NCBI RefSeq assembly: GCF_025567405.1
Contig: NZ_JAOQKJ010000007.1
Span: forward strand, 176,274-240,273
Direction: 5' to 3'
Source of the DNA: Suilimivivens aceti
GTDB taxonomy: Bacteria; Bacillota; Clostridia; Lachnospirales; Lachnospiraceae
DNA: 64,000 nucleotides
In this document: piece after piece, positions 32,633 through 41,517 of the stretch
Position numbering within the stretch: position 1 is the first letter of the stretch
How the letters are laid out: each line of letters starts with the position of its first letter
Made by a program: the position numbers and the translations under genes
Notes under the pieces: generated by a model
Database searches by the model: none
The model's input: the letters and a program-made list of their open reading frames with translations, nothing else
What the model was told of the DNA's origin: nothing

Positions 32633-32878
32633 TTATTGTTTTTTCATTGGTTTTTCTCCCTCATTATTAATTATGATCAAAAGATGTTCACTGCTGTCAA
32701 GCTGGACAACTGCCATGAGATCGGCATTGGAATCCCGGTTCACACAATTCCTGAAAACGACCGGGTCTGTGAGAAAAGGCAGCAGCTGATCCAGCTTTTC
32801 GTAGGTTTCACGGACACTGGCTTCCACAGCATCAAGATCAGTTCCGGGTTTGAATTTTAACAGAACACAGTGTGTCAT
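32633..32878 (-). pseudogene. Dabb-family protein, C-terminally truncated
   Basis: 81 codons on the minus strand with GGAG before the ATG at 32878. Residues 1-67 match the stress-responsive A/B barrel (THCVLLKFKPGTDLDAVE, NCVNRDSNADLMAVVQLDS). The last strand and the usual HPLH-containing end (family length about 95) are replaced by IIINNEGEKPMKKQ. The junction near 32680 marks the right edge of the accessory island. Confidence 0.7.
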
Positions 32879-32996
32879 ATTGGTTTTCTCCTTTTTGCGT
32901 AGTATACTTATGTATAATTATACAAACGGATTATACTGCAAGGGGAGTAGGCCAACAAGTATCCAAAAGGGTACCATTGGCACGAAATAAGGGAAA

Positions 32997-33254
32997 ATGA
33001 ACTATACATATATTGTAAAATGCAGTGATAAAACCTTCTATACAGGCTGGACAAATGACCTGGAAAAGAGAATAGAAATGCATAACAGTGGAAAGGGAGC
33101 CAAATATACGAAAGCACGGCTGCCGGTAGAGCTGGTGTATTATGAAGCTTTTGACACAAAAGAAGAAGCAATGAGCCGGGAGTGGCATATCAAGAGGCTT
33201 TCCCGGTCAGAAAAACAGAAGCTGATCGAGGCAGCAGACTTAAAGAAGCTGTGA
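32997..33254 (+). CDS. GIY-YIG nuclease family protein
   Basis: 85 residues, the size of single-domain UPF0213/YhbQ-type proteins: YTYIVKCSDKTFYTGWTNDL carries the Y-(I)-V...Y-T-G core, R64-region REWHIKRLSR follows. Catalytic glutamate equivalent is not certain. Probably DNA processing; exact role unknown. First intact core gene right of the island. Divergent from the truncated Dabb gene across a 118-base gap that contains the symmetric GTATAATTATAC (about 32909-32920). Confidence 0.9.
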   Translation: MNYTYIVKCSDKTFYTGWTNDLEKRIEMHNSGKGAKYTKARLPVELVYYEAFDTKEEAMSREWHIKRLSRSEKQKLIEAADLKKL

Positions 33255-33291
33255 TCTGATCAGGAACCTGCATTGAAAGTCAGAGGAGTAG

Positions 33292-33378
33292 ATAAGAGCT
33301 TTTGAAAAGGAATACGATCTCCTTCTGGAAGAGCTGGAAGCTGCGGATATTCTGGAGAAACATTTCAATATTTCATAA
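33292..33378 (+). pseudogene. Short coding remnant
   Basis: A frame reading RAFEKEYDLLLEELEAADIL then EKHFNIS ends at TAA 33376-33378; no start codon fits. Probably the tail of a lost regulator or a very short peptide. Family not recognised. Confidence 0.3.
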
Positions 33379-33394
33379 GAGAGGACAAAGAATC

Positions 33395-34039
33395 ATGATG
33401 AAGTATAAGGGAGGCTATTTTCGTTTACTGACATGGCTGGTGAAAAAGCCAATGTACCGTAAGTACGGAAAGGAAAAGACCAGAAAGTGGATCCGGGAGT
33501 CCAATGCGGTCTACAGAAAAATGCTGGAGGAATCTGATGATATCGGATCTGACAATCCCATGGCCGGCAATACCTATATGGGCTATGTATTCATGGCAAT
33601 CTGGAAAGCGGCTGACGGAGAGATCAAAGTGGAGGATTTCAAGAAGGTAACCCAGGAAATGATGGATCGTCCCCTTGTGAAGATCATAAAGGGCGGAAAT
33701 GACATGAACCGCAAAGAGGATGTGGAAAAGATGAGCAACATGCTTCACGCTGCGGATGCCTGGCAGAAGGCACATCCGGAGTATGCAGAAAAATCCTGGG
33801 ATTTCCATTTCGATGAAACAAAGCACAAAGACGGGTTTTATTATTACTTTACCAGATGTCCTATGGAAACTTATGCAAGGGAGCATGGCTTTATGGAGGT
33901 GCTTCCAGTATGCTGCGATCTTGATTACTGTACAGCAAAGCTGCGTCATGCCAGGCTGATCCGGGATAAGACACTGGCAGATGGCTGTGATATGTGCGAG
34001 TACTGGTTTGTGGGCGATCAGGTGAAGAACCCACAATAG
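33395..34039 (+). CDS. L-2-amino-thiazoline-4-carboxylic acid hydrolase family protein
   Basis: 214 residues from ATG 33395 after GAGGACAAAG. The pattern DFHFDETKHKDGFYYYFTRC, CCDLDYCTAKLRHARLIRD and DGCDMCEYWF is that of ATC hydrolase-family proteins, named for an enzyme of cysteine formation from thiazolines in Pseudomonas. In Firmicutes the family is broad and its real substrate is unknown. The cysteines and histidines could bind a metal. 19 bases from the exonuclease gene downstream. Confidence 0.8.
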   Translation: MMKYKGGYFRLLTWLVKKPMYRKYGKEKTRKWIRESNAVYRKMLEESDDIGSDNPMAGNTYMGYVFMAIWKAADGEIKVEDFKKVTQEMMDRPLVKIIKGGNDMNRKEDVEKMSNMLHAADAWQKAHPEYAEKSWDFHFDETKHKDGFYYYFTRCPMETYAREHGFMEVLPVCCDLDYCTAKLRHARLIRDKTLADGCDMCEYWFVGDQVKNPQ

Positions 34040-34058
34040 GAAGAAAGGCAGATCAGAG

Positions 34059-34805
34059 ATGCTTGGAAATACAAAGGGAAGACTTCTGAACAAATATGTA
34101 CCGGATTATGTGCTGTACGATCTGGAGACCACGGGGATTTCCTGCAATTATGATGAAGTGATTGAAATATCTGCTATCCGGGTCAGAAATGGCAGCGTGG
34201 ACGAAGAGTTTTCATCTCTGGTGAATCCGGGGCGACCGATTCCCTATGCAGCAAGCAGCGTCAATCATATCACAGATGATATGGTGGCCGGATCACCGGA
34301 CTTTGCAGAGGTCTTACAGGAATTTCTTGATTTTGCTGGGGATGATGTACTGGTCGGTCATAACATCAATGGCTTTGATATGAAATTTCTTTACAGAGAC
34401 TGTGAAAGATTCTTTGGACAGATGTTGGCTAACGATTATGTGGATACCCTGAAGCTTTCACGGATCTGTATTCCGGGACTTTCTCATTACAGACTGGGAG
34501 ATCTGGCAGAATATTACGGATTTTCAACAGAAGGGGCACATCGTGCACTGAATGACTGCCGGATGAACCAGCAGATCTATGAAGAACTGGGAAAGGTACT
34601 GCGAAATGCCGGAAAACCATATGCAATGAGGGAAAGAGCTGGAACTGGTGCCAGAATGACTGGAAATGAAGGAGTTGTCTTGAACGGGGAAGGAATTAAA
34701 ATCTGCCCGGTATGTGGACAGATCATGAAAAAACGGAACGGAAGATATGGGGAATTCTGGGGCTGCACAGGCTTTCCTCTTTGCAGACATACGGAGAAAA
34801 TCTGA
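34059..34805 (+). CDS. DnaQ-like 3'-5' exonuclease with C-terminal zinc ribbon
   Basis: 248 residues. Exo I YDLETTGIS (residues about 20-28), Exo II VLVGHNINGFDMKFL near 98, and Exo III HRALNDCRMN near 160 supply the DEDDh catalytic residues. The C-terminal 40 residues are a topoisomerase-type zinc ribbon CPVCG...CTGFPLCRH. It probably trims DNA in repair. The NERD protein at 42663 carries the same kind of zinc ribbon. The next gene starts two bases after the stop. Confidence 0.92.
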   Translation: MLGNTKGRLLNKYVPDYVLYDLETTGISCNYDEVIEISAIRVRNGSVDEEFSSLVNPGRPIPYAASSVNHITDDMVAGSPDFAEVLQEFLDFAGDDVLVGHNINGFDMKFLYRDCERFFGQMLANDYVDTLKLSRICIPGLSHYRLGDLAEYYGFSTEGAHRALNDCRMNQQIYEELGKVLRNAGKPYAMRERAGTGARMTGNEGVVLNGEGIKICPVCGQIMKKRNGRYGEFWGCTGFPLCRHTEKI

Positions 34806-34807
34806 AT

Positions 34808-35533
34808 ATGGAAAAATTGTATGACAGGGATATCAGGGAGCCCCTGTTCGAATTCCTGGAGGAAACCTATGGAAGGATCCGGATTCTGGAAGAAAAAACC
34901 ATGGGGAAATCCAGAGCAGATATTGTTATGGTGACACCGGAGTACCTGTATGGGATCGAAATCAAGAGTGATGCTGATACTTACGCAAGACTTGCCAGGC
35001 AGGTAAAGGATTATGACAGCTATTACGATTATAATATAGTAGTTGTGGGATCCAGCCATGCGCTTCATATTGAAGAGCATGTTCCGGATTACTGGGGGAT
35101 CATTACCGTCGAGGTAATAGAGAACTGCTTTGATTTTTATATTCTCCGAAAAGCTGCGGCGAACCCGAAGATGAAGTGGAAACGGAAACTGGAAATTCTC
35201 TGGCGGCCGGAGCTGGCCCAGTTACAGGAATGGAATGCCATGCCGAAGTATAAGGAGAAAAGCAAGTCTTTTGTGACAGAAAAGATTCTGGAACGGATTC
35301 CGGAGAAGATAGATGAAGAGATGCTGAGGCAGCAGATCAGTGAGCTTCTGATGGAAAGAGACTATAATGCTGTAGCGGAAACGCTGGCAGAATACCGAAA
35401 GGGAGAAATCCAGAAAAGACTGGAAAAAGAAGAGGATCCGCAGAAACGGGTGGAGCTGCCGGCACAGCAGATGGCCAGTAAAAAACAACTGAGAGGAAGG
35501 AAAAGACGCAGACGGACCAGAAGAATGTGGTAA
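34808..35533 (+). CDS. sce7726-family putative nuclease
   Basis: 241 residues from ATG 34808, two bases after the exonuclease stop; the open frame before it overlaps the zinc ribbon of that gene. SRADIVMVTPEYLYGIEIKS near residue 38 has the D...ExK arrangement of PD-(D/E)XK nucleases, as in sce7726 proteins. The C-terminus is very basic (KKQLRGRKRRRRTRR). Probably cotranscribed with the exonuclease and possibly works with it on DNA. Confidence 0.8.
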   Translation: MEKLYDRDIREPLFEFLEETYGRIRILEEKTMGKSRADIVMVTPEYLYGIEIKSDADTYARLARQVKDYDSYYDYNIVVVGSSHALHIEEHVPDYWGIITVEVIENCFDFYILRKAAANPKMKWKRKLEILWRPELAQLQEWNAMPKYKEKSKSFVTEKILERIPEKIDEEMLRQQISELLMERDYNAVAETLAEYRKGEIQKRLEKEEDPQKRVELPAQQMASKKQLRGRKRRRRTRRMW

Positions 35534-35560
35534 TGGACTGTGCAGAGGAGGAAAAGAAAA

Positions 35561-35947
35561 ATGAGCTTGATCAGTGGAATTCATCATGTGGCATTCAAGT
35601 GCAGAAATGAAGAGGAATATAAGGAAACCATACATTTTTATAAGGATGTACTTGGCCTTACTGTGGCAAGAAGCTGGGAGACAGGCACCATGCTGGATAC
35701 AGGAGAAGGCCTGATCGAGATTTTTAACAATGGAGAGGATCCTAAGGAACAGGGCGTTATCCGGCATTTCGCACTGGAAACGGAGGATGTGGAGTCTTGC
35801 GTGAGAGTAGTCAGGGAAGCGGGCTATGAAGTGTTTATAGAACCCAAGGATATCGTGATCGCATCAGAGCCGCCATTCCCGGCAAGGATCGCATTCTGCA
35901 GAGGACCCCTTCAGGAAGAAATTGAATTTTTTCAGGAAAAGAAATAG
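35561..35947 (+). CDS. VOC-family (glyoxalase/dioxygenase fold) protein
   Basis: 128 residues from ATG 35561 after GAGGAGG. Two beta-alpha-beta-beta-beta modules: GIHHVAFKCRN with the first metal histidine, YKDVLGLTVARSWETG, then IRHFALETEDVESCV and a final EIEFFQ. Metal-binding His and Glu are present. A lactoylglutathione-lyase-like or related activity is possible; the substrate is unknown. A strong terminator follows at 36054. Confidence 0.88.
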   Translation: MSLISGIHHVAFKCRNEEEYKETIHFYKDVLGLTVARSWETGTMLDTGEGLIEIFNNGEDPKEQGVIRHFALETEDVESCVRVVREAGYEVFIEPKDIVIASEPPFPARIAFCRGPLQEEIEFFQEKK

Positions 35948-36053
35948 AGAAATCGTTTGAAAATCGGATTGACGATTCAGAGCCGGAGTGTTAAGATAGA
36001 GCTACAAAATAGAGTGTTATCGTATAAACGGTTCACCTGTTAATAAGTTTATC

Positions 36054-36093
36054 AAAAAAGCAACCTACTTGTGGTGAGGGCGGTTGCTTTTTT
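36054..36093. terminator. Bidirectional terminator
   Basis: AAAAAAGCAACC (36054-36065) and GGTTGCTTTTTT (36082-36093) form a stem flanked by A and T runs. Confidence 0.85.
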
Positions 36094-36130
36094 GATGCTT
36101 ATGTTTCTGACCGGTTTGTATGATACTGAT

Positions 36131-36162
36131 AATTGTGACAATTTTATGGATGCGTGTATACT
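36131..36162 (+). promoter_or_regulatory. Promoter and overlapping palindrome before the DUF438 gene
   Basis: GTGACA (36135-36140), 16 bases, TATACT (36157-36162) form a likely promoter. The -35 box lies inside AATTGTGACAATT (36131-36143), a 13-base palindrome that could bind a repressor or a CRP/FNR-like activator. Confidence 0.55.
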
Positions 36163-36207
36163 CCACCCAAACCATGGCAGAATAATCAGAAACAGGAGGT
36201 TTTTGAG

Positions 36208-37485
36208 ATGGTAGAATCTGGAAAAAGAATGGAACAGCTTAAGTCATATCTGCGCAGGTTATCTGAGGGAGAGATCCTTGACAGTGTCCGTGCGGATTTT
36301 ATGAGAGAATTTAAAGACGTAGATGCTGTAGAGATCATGGAAGCAGAGCAGCAGATGATCAAAGAGGGGATGTCGATTACAGAGGTGCAGAAGCTCTGCG
36401 ATATTCATTCAGCCCTGTTTCACGGCGCCACGCTGGAGGAGAAAATTGCGAATGCGAGACAGCCGGTGGATGTGACATCTCTTCGGGAAGAAAGAGCAGA
36501 GAAAACCAGGAAACTGGTGGAGACAACGGGGCATCCGCTCTTTACGCTGACACAGGAAAATGAAGCGCTTGAGAAGGTTATTGCCAGAATCAGAGAGCAG
36601 CTTGACCGGAAAGTGACAGAGGCAGCAGGCACTGGAACAGCAGTAAATGGCAGTAGAAATACAGGAGAAAATGCAGTCAGCAGGGAACTTTTATCAGAAA
36701 TCCGGGAGCTTGCGATCCATTATGCCAAGAAGGGGGATCTTTTATATCCTCTGTTGAAAGTAAAATATGGAATATCAGGTCCGTCTGATGTGATGTGGAC
36801 GACAGATGACGAGATCCGGGATGAATTATCCGGCCTTGCGAAAGCAAAGGGACAGGATGAAGCGTGGAAACAGCGTATGGAGCGTGCCATGACACGGGCA
36901 GAGGAAATGATCTACAAGGAAGCCAATATTCTGTTTCCTAACTGTGCAGTTCATTTTACAGAAGAAGAGTGGATCGGAATCTATCAGGATGCGAAGGATT
37001 ATGATGTCTGTCTGTCGGTTGAACCAAAGAGCTGGGAGAGGGCAGAGAAGATCCTGCAGGAGAGAACAGCGTGTCAGAGAGAATCCGATGACGGGGAGAT
37101 CGTGATGGCAGGCGGGCATCTGGAAGTAGAAGAACTGGAAGCCATGCTGAACACGATCCCGATGGAAATTACCTTTGTAGATGTGGAAAATAAAAACAGG
37201 TTTTTTAATGAAGGACATAAGGTATTTAAGCGTCCTGCCATGGCGCTGGGGCGGGAAGTATTTTCCTGTCATCCACCGAAAGTGGAGCAGCAGGTACGCC
37301 GGATCATTGAAGAGTTTCGGGCGGGTACGCTGGATGAGGTGCCGGTGTGGATGAATAAAAACGGCAGGATCATGCTGGTGAAATATATGGCAGTCAGAGA
37401 CAGGAATGGCCGGTATATAGGTACTCTTGAACTGGTACAGGACATGGAGTTTGCAAGAGAGTATTTTGAAAGAAAACATGACTGA
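36208..37485 (+). CDS. DUF438 / PAS domain protein
   Basis: 425 residues from ATG 36208 after AGGAGG. N-terminal 70 residues are DUF438 (LKSYLRRLSEGEILDSVRAD, then FMREFKDVDAVEIMEAEQQM); the middle (residues 90-290) is a hemerythrin-like helical domain with histidines (LCDIHSALFHG, AIHYAKKGDLLYPLL); the C-terminal 110 residues are a PAS domain (ITFVDVENKNRFFNEG). The combination suggests redox, metal or nitric oxide sensing; the role is not established. The MATE gene overlaps its stop. Confidence 0.88.
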   Translation: MVESGKRMEQLKSYLRRLSEGEILDSVRADFMREFKDVDAVEIMEAEQQMIKEGMSITEVQKLCDIHSALFHGATLEEKIANARQPVDVTSLREERAEKTRKLVETTGHPLFTLTQENEALEKVIARIREQLDRKVTEAAGTGTAVNGSRNTGENAVSRELLSEIRELAIHYAKKGDLLYPLLKVKYGISGPSDVMWTTDDEIRDELSGLAKAKGQDEAWKQRMERAMTRAEEMIYKEANILFPNCAVHFTEEEWIGIYQDAKDYDVCLSVEPKSWERAEKILQERTACQRESDDGEIVMAGGHLEVEELEAMLNTIPMEITFVDVENKNRFFNEGHKVFKRPAMALGREVFSCHPPKVEQQVRRIIEEFRAGTLDEVPVWMNKNGRIMLVKYMAVRDRNGRYIGTLELVQDMEFAREYFERKHD

Positions 37486-38863
37486 AGAGGCAACAGGAAT
37501 GACAAAAGAAGTGCAGGCAAATAAATACGAAATTGATATGTGCAACGGAACGATCATGGATAAGCTGATTTCGTTTTCCCTGCCGCTGATGCTGTCAGGG
37601 ATCCTGCAGCTTTTGTTTAATGCAGTGGATATTGTAGTGGTTGGACGCTTCACCGGCAGTCAGGCACTGGCGGCAGTGGGATCCACTACTGCCCTGATCA
37701 ATCTGTTCATCAACCTTTTTATCGGTGTTTCGCTGGGAGCCAATGTGCTGGCCGCCAGATATTATGCAGCAGGGAAGCAGAAGGAAATGTCAGAAACAGT
37801 ACACACAGCGATGCTGTTTGCCCTGATCAGCGGATGTGTCATGGTTCTTGCAGGACTGTTTTTTTCGAGAGGTGCACTGGAGCTGATGGATACACCGGAT
37901 GATGTGATCAGTCAGGCAGCTCTTTATATGAAGATCTATTTCATGGGAATGCCCTTTTTCATGCTTTATAATTATGGGGCTGCAATCTTAAGGGCAGTAG
38001 GTGATACGAAGAGGCCGCTGCTGTTTCTGGTTATTTCAGGAACAGCCAATGCGGCTCTGAACCTGCTCCTGGTCATTGTCTTTTCCATGGGAGTGGCGGG
38101 AGTAGCAGTCGCAACGGTGATCTCCCAGTGTATTTCCTGTGTAATGGTATTATCCTGTCTCATCCGGACAGAAAGCAGTTATCAGCTTTCTCTTAAAAAG
38201 CTTCGGATCCGCCCGGCTTATCTTCTGCAGATCTTTCAGGTGGGGATCCCGGCAGGAATACAGAGTACAGTGATCACTTTTTCTAATGTGCTGCTGCAGT
38301 CTTCCGTGAATTCCTTCGGTTCTACGGCGATGGCGGGCTATACTGCAGCCAACAATATTTTCGGATTTCTGTACACGTCGATAAACTCTGTTTCACAGGC
38401 ATGTATGAGCTTTACCAGCCAGAATTATGGCGCAGGGAAGAAAAAGAGGATGGATCTGGTGCTTCGGGACTGCCTGATCCTGACGGTGGTGATTGGGCTT
38501 CTGATGGGCGGAGGTGCCTATCTTTTCGGACCGGAGCTGTTACATATTTATACCTCTGACGAGGCAGTAATTGCCTGTGGCATGGAAATTCTTCTTTATA
38601 CTACGGTCACGTATTTTTTGTGTGGGATCATGGATCTGATCCCGGGAGCACTGCGTGGAATGGGACGGTCTGCAGTGCCAATGCTGCTGTCTGTTATCGG
38701 AACAGTAGGAACCAGGATTATCTGGATCTATCTGATCTTTCCGGCACACCGCTCTTTGGCAGTACTGTTTATCTCCTATCCGGTTTCCTGGCTGGCGACT
38801 ATCATCATGCAGGCTGCCTGTTTCTTCTTTGTAAGAAGGAATGTTCACAGTAAAATGAAATGA
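37478..38863 (+). CDS. MATE-family efflux transporter
   Basis: 461 residues from ATG 37478, which overlaps the DUF438 stop by eight bases; ATG 37499 is an alternative. Twelve hydrophobic segments in two halves; LPLMLSGILQLLFNAVDIVV and VGRFTGSQALAAVGS mark the first MATE repeat, VGIPAGIQSTVITFSNVLLQ the second. It exports cationic compounds by sodium or proton exchange; substrate unknown. Coupled to the DUF438 protein, which may sense the stress it relieves. Confidence 0.92.
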   Translation: MTEEATGMTKEVQANKYEIDMCNGTIMDKLISFSLPLMLSGILQLLFNAVDIVVVGRFTGSQALAAVGSTTALINLFINLFIGVSLGANVLAARYYAAGKQKEMSETVHTAMLFALISGCVMVLAGLFFSRGALELMDTPDDVISQAALYMKIYFMGMPFFMLYNYGAAILRAVGDTKRPLLFLVISGTANAALNLLLVIVFSMGVAGVAVATVISQCISCVMVLSCLIRTESSYQLSLKKLRIRPAYLLQIFQVGIPAGIQSTVITFSNVLLQSSVNSFGSTAMAGYTAANNIFGFLYTSINSVSQACMSFTSQNYGAGKKKRMDLVLRDCLILTVVIGLLMGGGAYLFGPELLHIYTSDEAVIACGMEILLYTTVTYFLCGIMDLIPGALRGMGRSAVPMLLSVIGTVGTRIIWIYLIFPAHRSLAVLFISYPVSWLATIIMQAACFFFVRRNVHSKMK

Positions 38864-38877
38864 TAAATGTTTTTTCA

Positions 38878-38912
38878 TTTACCCCTTTTTTTAGATTGAA
38901 AAAAGGGGTAAA
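38878..38912. terminator. Bidirectional terminator after the MATE gene
   Basis: TTTACCCCTTTTTT pairs with AAAAAAGGGGTAAA around a short loop (TAGATTG). Confidence 0.85.
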
Positions 38913-38986
38913 ATATTCTGATATAGTGTATGCGGGAAAAGACAGAAGAAATACAGGCAGAATACTGCGGCAGAAAGGATCATGAT

Positions 38987-39454
38987 ATGTCAATTGACAG
39001 AGTGAGGGAATATTTTAAACAATATGGAATGGGAGACAGAATACTGGAATTTCCGGTATCCAGTGCGACGGTAGAGCTGGCGGCACAGGCACTTGGCTGT
39101 GAACCATGCAGAATTGCCAAAACCTTATCATTTATGGTAGGGGAGGAGCCTGTTCTTATTGTCATGGCAGGAGATGTTAAGATCGACAATGCAAAGTATA
39201 AAGCTAAATTTGGGAAGAAGGCAAAAATGCTGACAATGGATGAGGTAGTACCGCTGATCGGCCATGCTGTTGGAGGAGTATGTCCCTTTGCAGTAAATGA
39301 GGGTGTTAGCACATATCTGGATGAATCATTGAAGCGCTTTCCTACGGTATTTCCTGCCTGCGGAAGCAGTAACAGTGCCATTGAACTGAATATGGAGGAG
39401 CTGGAAAGGTTTTCCAGCAGTAAAGAGTGGATTGATGTAACTAAGGTAATATAA
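38987..39454 (+). CDS. YbaK/EbsC-family aminoacyl-tRNA deacylase
   Basis: 155 residues from ATG 38987 (MSIDRVREYFKQYG), the normal length; the frame open back to 38930 is unlikely. LGCEPCRIAKTLSFMV and AKFGKKAKMLTMDEV are family motifs; the lysine of RIAKTL near residue 45 fits the catalytic position; GHAVGGVCPFA is the G-G-V-x-P loop. It hydrolyses mischarged tRNA such as Cys-tRNA-Pro. 17 bases ahead of the NSS transporter gene. Confidence 0.9.
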   Translation: MSIDRVREYFKQYGMGDRILEFPVSSATVELAAQALGCEPCRIAKTLSFMVGEEPVLIVMAGDVKIDNAKYKAKFGKKAKMLTMDEVVPLIGHAVGGVCPFAVNEGVSTYLDESLKRFPTVFPACGSSNSAIELNMEELERFSSSKEWIDVTKVI

Positions 39455-39471
39455 GGGAGATAGGATAAGCT

Positions 39472-40791
39472 ATGTCAGAAAAAAGAGGTTCATTTAAAAG
39501 CAGCTTTGGGTTTGTTGCAGCCTGTATTGGTTCGGCAGTGGGAATGGGAAATATATGGATGTTTCCAACAAGGGTATCACTTTATGGAGGAGGCTCCTTT
39601 CTGATCCCATATGTTGTTTTTGTAATCCTTATTGGATTTACCGGTGTGACAGGAGAAATGAGTTTCGGACGTGCGGCAAGATCGGGTCCGGTAGATGCTT
39701 TTGGTATTGCCTGTGAGAAAAAGGGAAAAAGGAAGATAGGAGAAATACTGGGAATGATCCCCGTGCTTGGCTCTCTTGCCATGGCGATCGGCTATACAGT
39801 AGTCATGGGATGGATTCTGAAGTATACAGCAGAGGCACTTACCGGTTTTTCCATGGATAGTGCAGAGGAATATGCAGCAGCCTTTGGAGAGATGGCATCG
39901 GCATTTGGAAATGATGGATGGCAGATCATAGCGCTGATTCTTTGTATGGTGATCCTGATGCTCGGTGTGGGGCACGGAATAGAAAAAGCTAATAAGGTAA
40001 TGATGCCGGCATTCTTTATACTGTTTGTGATCCTGGCAGTTTATGTAGCCTTTCAGCCTGGGGCAAGGGAAGGGTATCAGTATATTTTCCGTATCGATCC
40101 GGCAGCCTTAAAGGATCCTGCAACATGGATATTTGCCCTTGGACAGGCATTCTTTTCCCTGTCAGTAGCAGGAAATGGAACCCTGATCTATGGTTCGTAT
40201 CTGCCAGATCAGGAGGATATCCCGGCATCTGCAGGAAGAGTAGCGTTTTTCGACACGCTGGCGGCTCTTCTGGCAGCTCTTGTGATCATTCCGGCAATGG
40301 CCATGACAGGGGCACAGCTGGATCAGGGAGGTCCGGGTCTTCTGTTTATTTATCTTCCCAATCTGATCCATACCATGGCAGGGGGAAGCGTGATCATGAT
40401 CGTATTTTTCGTAGCGGTATTCTTTGCAGGAATGTCATCCCTGATCAATCTGTATGAGGCACCGATCGCCACAGTACAGGAGAAGCTTAAGCTCGGAAGA
40501 GTGCCAGCCTGTGCGCTGGTTGGCGGCATCAGTGTGATCATTTCCCTGGTCATCCAGGGAATCGTATCAGACTGGATGGATGTGCTGTCCATTTATATCT
40601 GTCCTCTGGGAGCAGGACTTGCCGGGATCATGTTCTTCTGGGTTCTAGGAAAGAGTTACGTGGAGGAGCAGGTTAACAGGGGAAGAGAAAGGAAATATAC
40701 GAAAGTATTTTATCCGATCTGTAAATACATTTATATTCCGGTTTGTATTCTTGTACTGGTTCTTGGCATTGCACTGGGAGGAATTGGCTGA
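39472..40791 (+). CDS. Sodium-dependent transporter (NSS/SNF family)
   Basis: 439 residues with 11 hydrophobic segments, as in MhsT/LeuT-type bacterial members. The first helix FVAACIGSAVGMGNIWMFPT carries the unwound GxGNIWMFP substrate and sodium site; SFGRAARSGPVDAF follows. It imports an amino acid with sodium; the substrate cannot be told. AGGGAGATAGG precedes the ATG. It shares its stop base with the next start (TGATG). Confidence 0.93.
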   Translation: MSEKRGSFKSSFGFVAACIGSAVGMGNIWMFPTRVSLYGGGSFLIPYVVFVILIGFTGVTGEMSFGRAARSGPVDAFGIACEKKGKRKIGEILGMIPVLGSLAMAIGYTVVMGWILKYTAEALTGFSMDSAEEYAAAFGEMASAFGNDGWQIIALILCMVILMLGVGHGIEKANKVMMPAFFILFVILAVYVAFQPGAREGYQYIFRIDPAALKDPATWIFALGQAFFSLSVAGNGTLIYGSYLPDQEDIPASAGRVAFFDTLAALLAALVIIPAMAMTGAQLDQGGPGLLFIYLPNLIHTMAGGSVIMIVFFVAVFFAGMSSLINLYEAPIATVQEKLKLGRVPACALVGGISVIISLVIQGIVSDWMDVLSIYICPLGAGLAGIMFFWVLGKSYVEEQVNRGRERKYTKVFYPICKYIYIPVCILVLVLGIALGGIG

Positions 40792-41168
40792 TGCAGATAA
40801 TGGACTATATCAATGCCCACAGAATGGATGAGAATCCCTGCGAATGTGTGATCCTGCCGGATGGCAGCGTGGAGGAGCCGACACCCTCCCACATCGAAAA
40901 GCTGGCACAGATAGCTGGAGAGGATAAGATTTCGATCAATAAAAAAATGGACAAAAACATGGAGCCGCTTCTTTTTATGGTGGAATATACAGGCTGCATG
41001 CTGGTGTGGCAGACGCGGGTGGTCGTGCCTTCCAGTCCTACCGCCAAACAGGAGGAGGCGTTGGAAACACTGTACTTTGCAGCAATGCTTTCGCCGAATT
41101 ACCTGCGGGAACAGGTGGGGGAGAATTATGTGGAATGTGTAAAAAGAAGCAGGAATGAGCAGAAATAA
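40791..41168 (+). CDS. Conserved hypothetical protein after the NSS transporter
   Basis: 125 residues; not recognised. It starts at ATG 40791, overlapping the transporter stop by one base, with GGAGGA 11 bases upstream. Residues 10-50 are acidic (MDENPCECVILPDGSVEEPT); the centre has LLFMVEYTGCMLVWQTRVVV, a buried beta strand rather than a clear membrane helix. Tight coupling suggests a role with the transporter, not proven. Confidence 0.65.
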   Translation: MQIMDYINAHRMDENPCECVILPDGSVEEPTPSHIEKLAQIAGEDKISINKKMDKNMEPLLFMVEYTGCMLVWQTRVVVPSSPTAKQEEALETLYFAAMLSPNYLREQVGENYVECVKRSRNEQK

Positions 41169-41205
41169 TAGGGGAAATAGTAATTAATAGGGAAAGGGGA
41201 TTATA

Positions 41206-41517
41206 TTGAATTTAGAAGAGTATCAGAAACTTTGCAGCGGGTCAAAACTTATATGGACGCAGCATTGTCTGGAAAGGATGCAGGAAAGAGATATTAGCAG
41301 AAATGATGTAAAAAACGGTATATTGACAGGAGAAATCATAGAAGAGTATCCGGATGACTTTCCTAACCCAAGCTGTCTGATTTTTGGCTATACAATGGGG
41401 AACAGGATTTTGCATATTGTGGCTGGATGTGATACTATAAATATATATATTATTACTGCATATTATCCGGATACGAAGAAGTTTGAAGCAGATTTAAAGA
41501 CGAGGAGAAAGGGATGA
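41206..41517 (+). CDS. DUF4258 protein, possible toxin partner
   Basis: 103 residues from TTG 41206 after AAAGGGGA. WTQHCLERMQERDISRNDVK is the DUF4258 signature, a RelE-related fold, and the middle IEEYPDDFPNPSCLIFGYTM fits. It overlaps the following YgiT-type zinc-finger gene by four bases, which is the usual arrangement of a DUF4258/MqsA-like toxin-antitoxin pair. RNase activity is inferred from fold only. Confidence 0.82.
   Translation: MNLEEYQKLCSGSKLIWTQHCLERMQERDISRNDVKNGILTGEIIEEYPDDFPNPSCLIFGYTMGNRILHIVAGCDTINIYIITAYYPDTKKFEADLKTRRKG

Noticed and set aside
32908..33188. Two minus-strand frames opposite the GIY-YIG gene
   Set aside because: They are antisense to a clear conserved gene and show no features of their own.
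36826..37653. 275-codon minus-strand frame opposite the DUF438 and MATE genes
   Set aside because: Antisense to two coding regions, no ribosome site, no recognisable domains.
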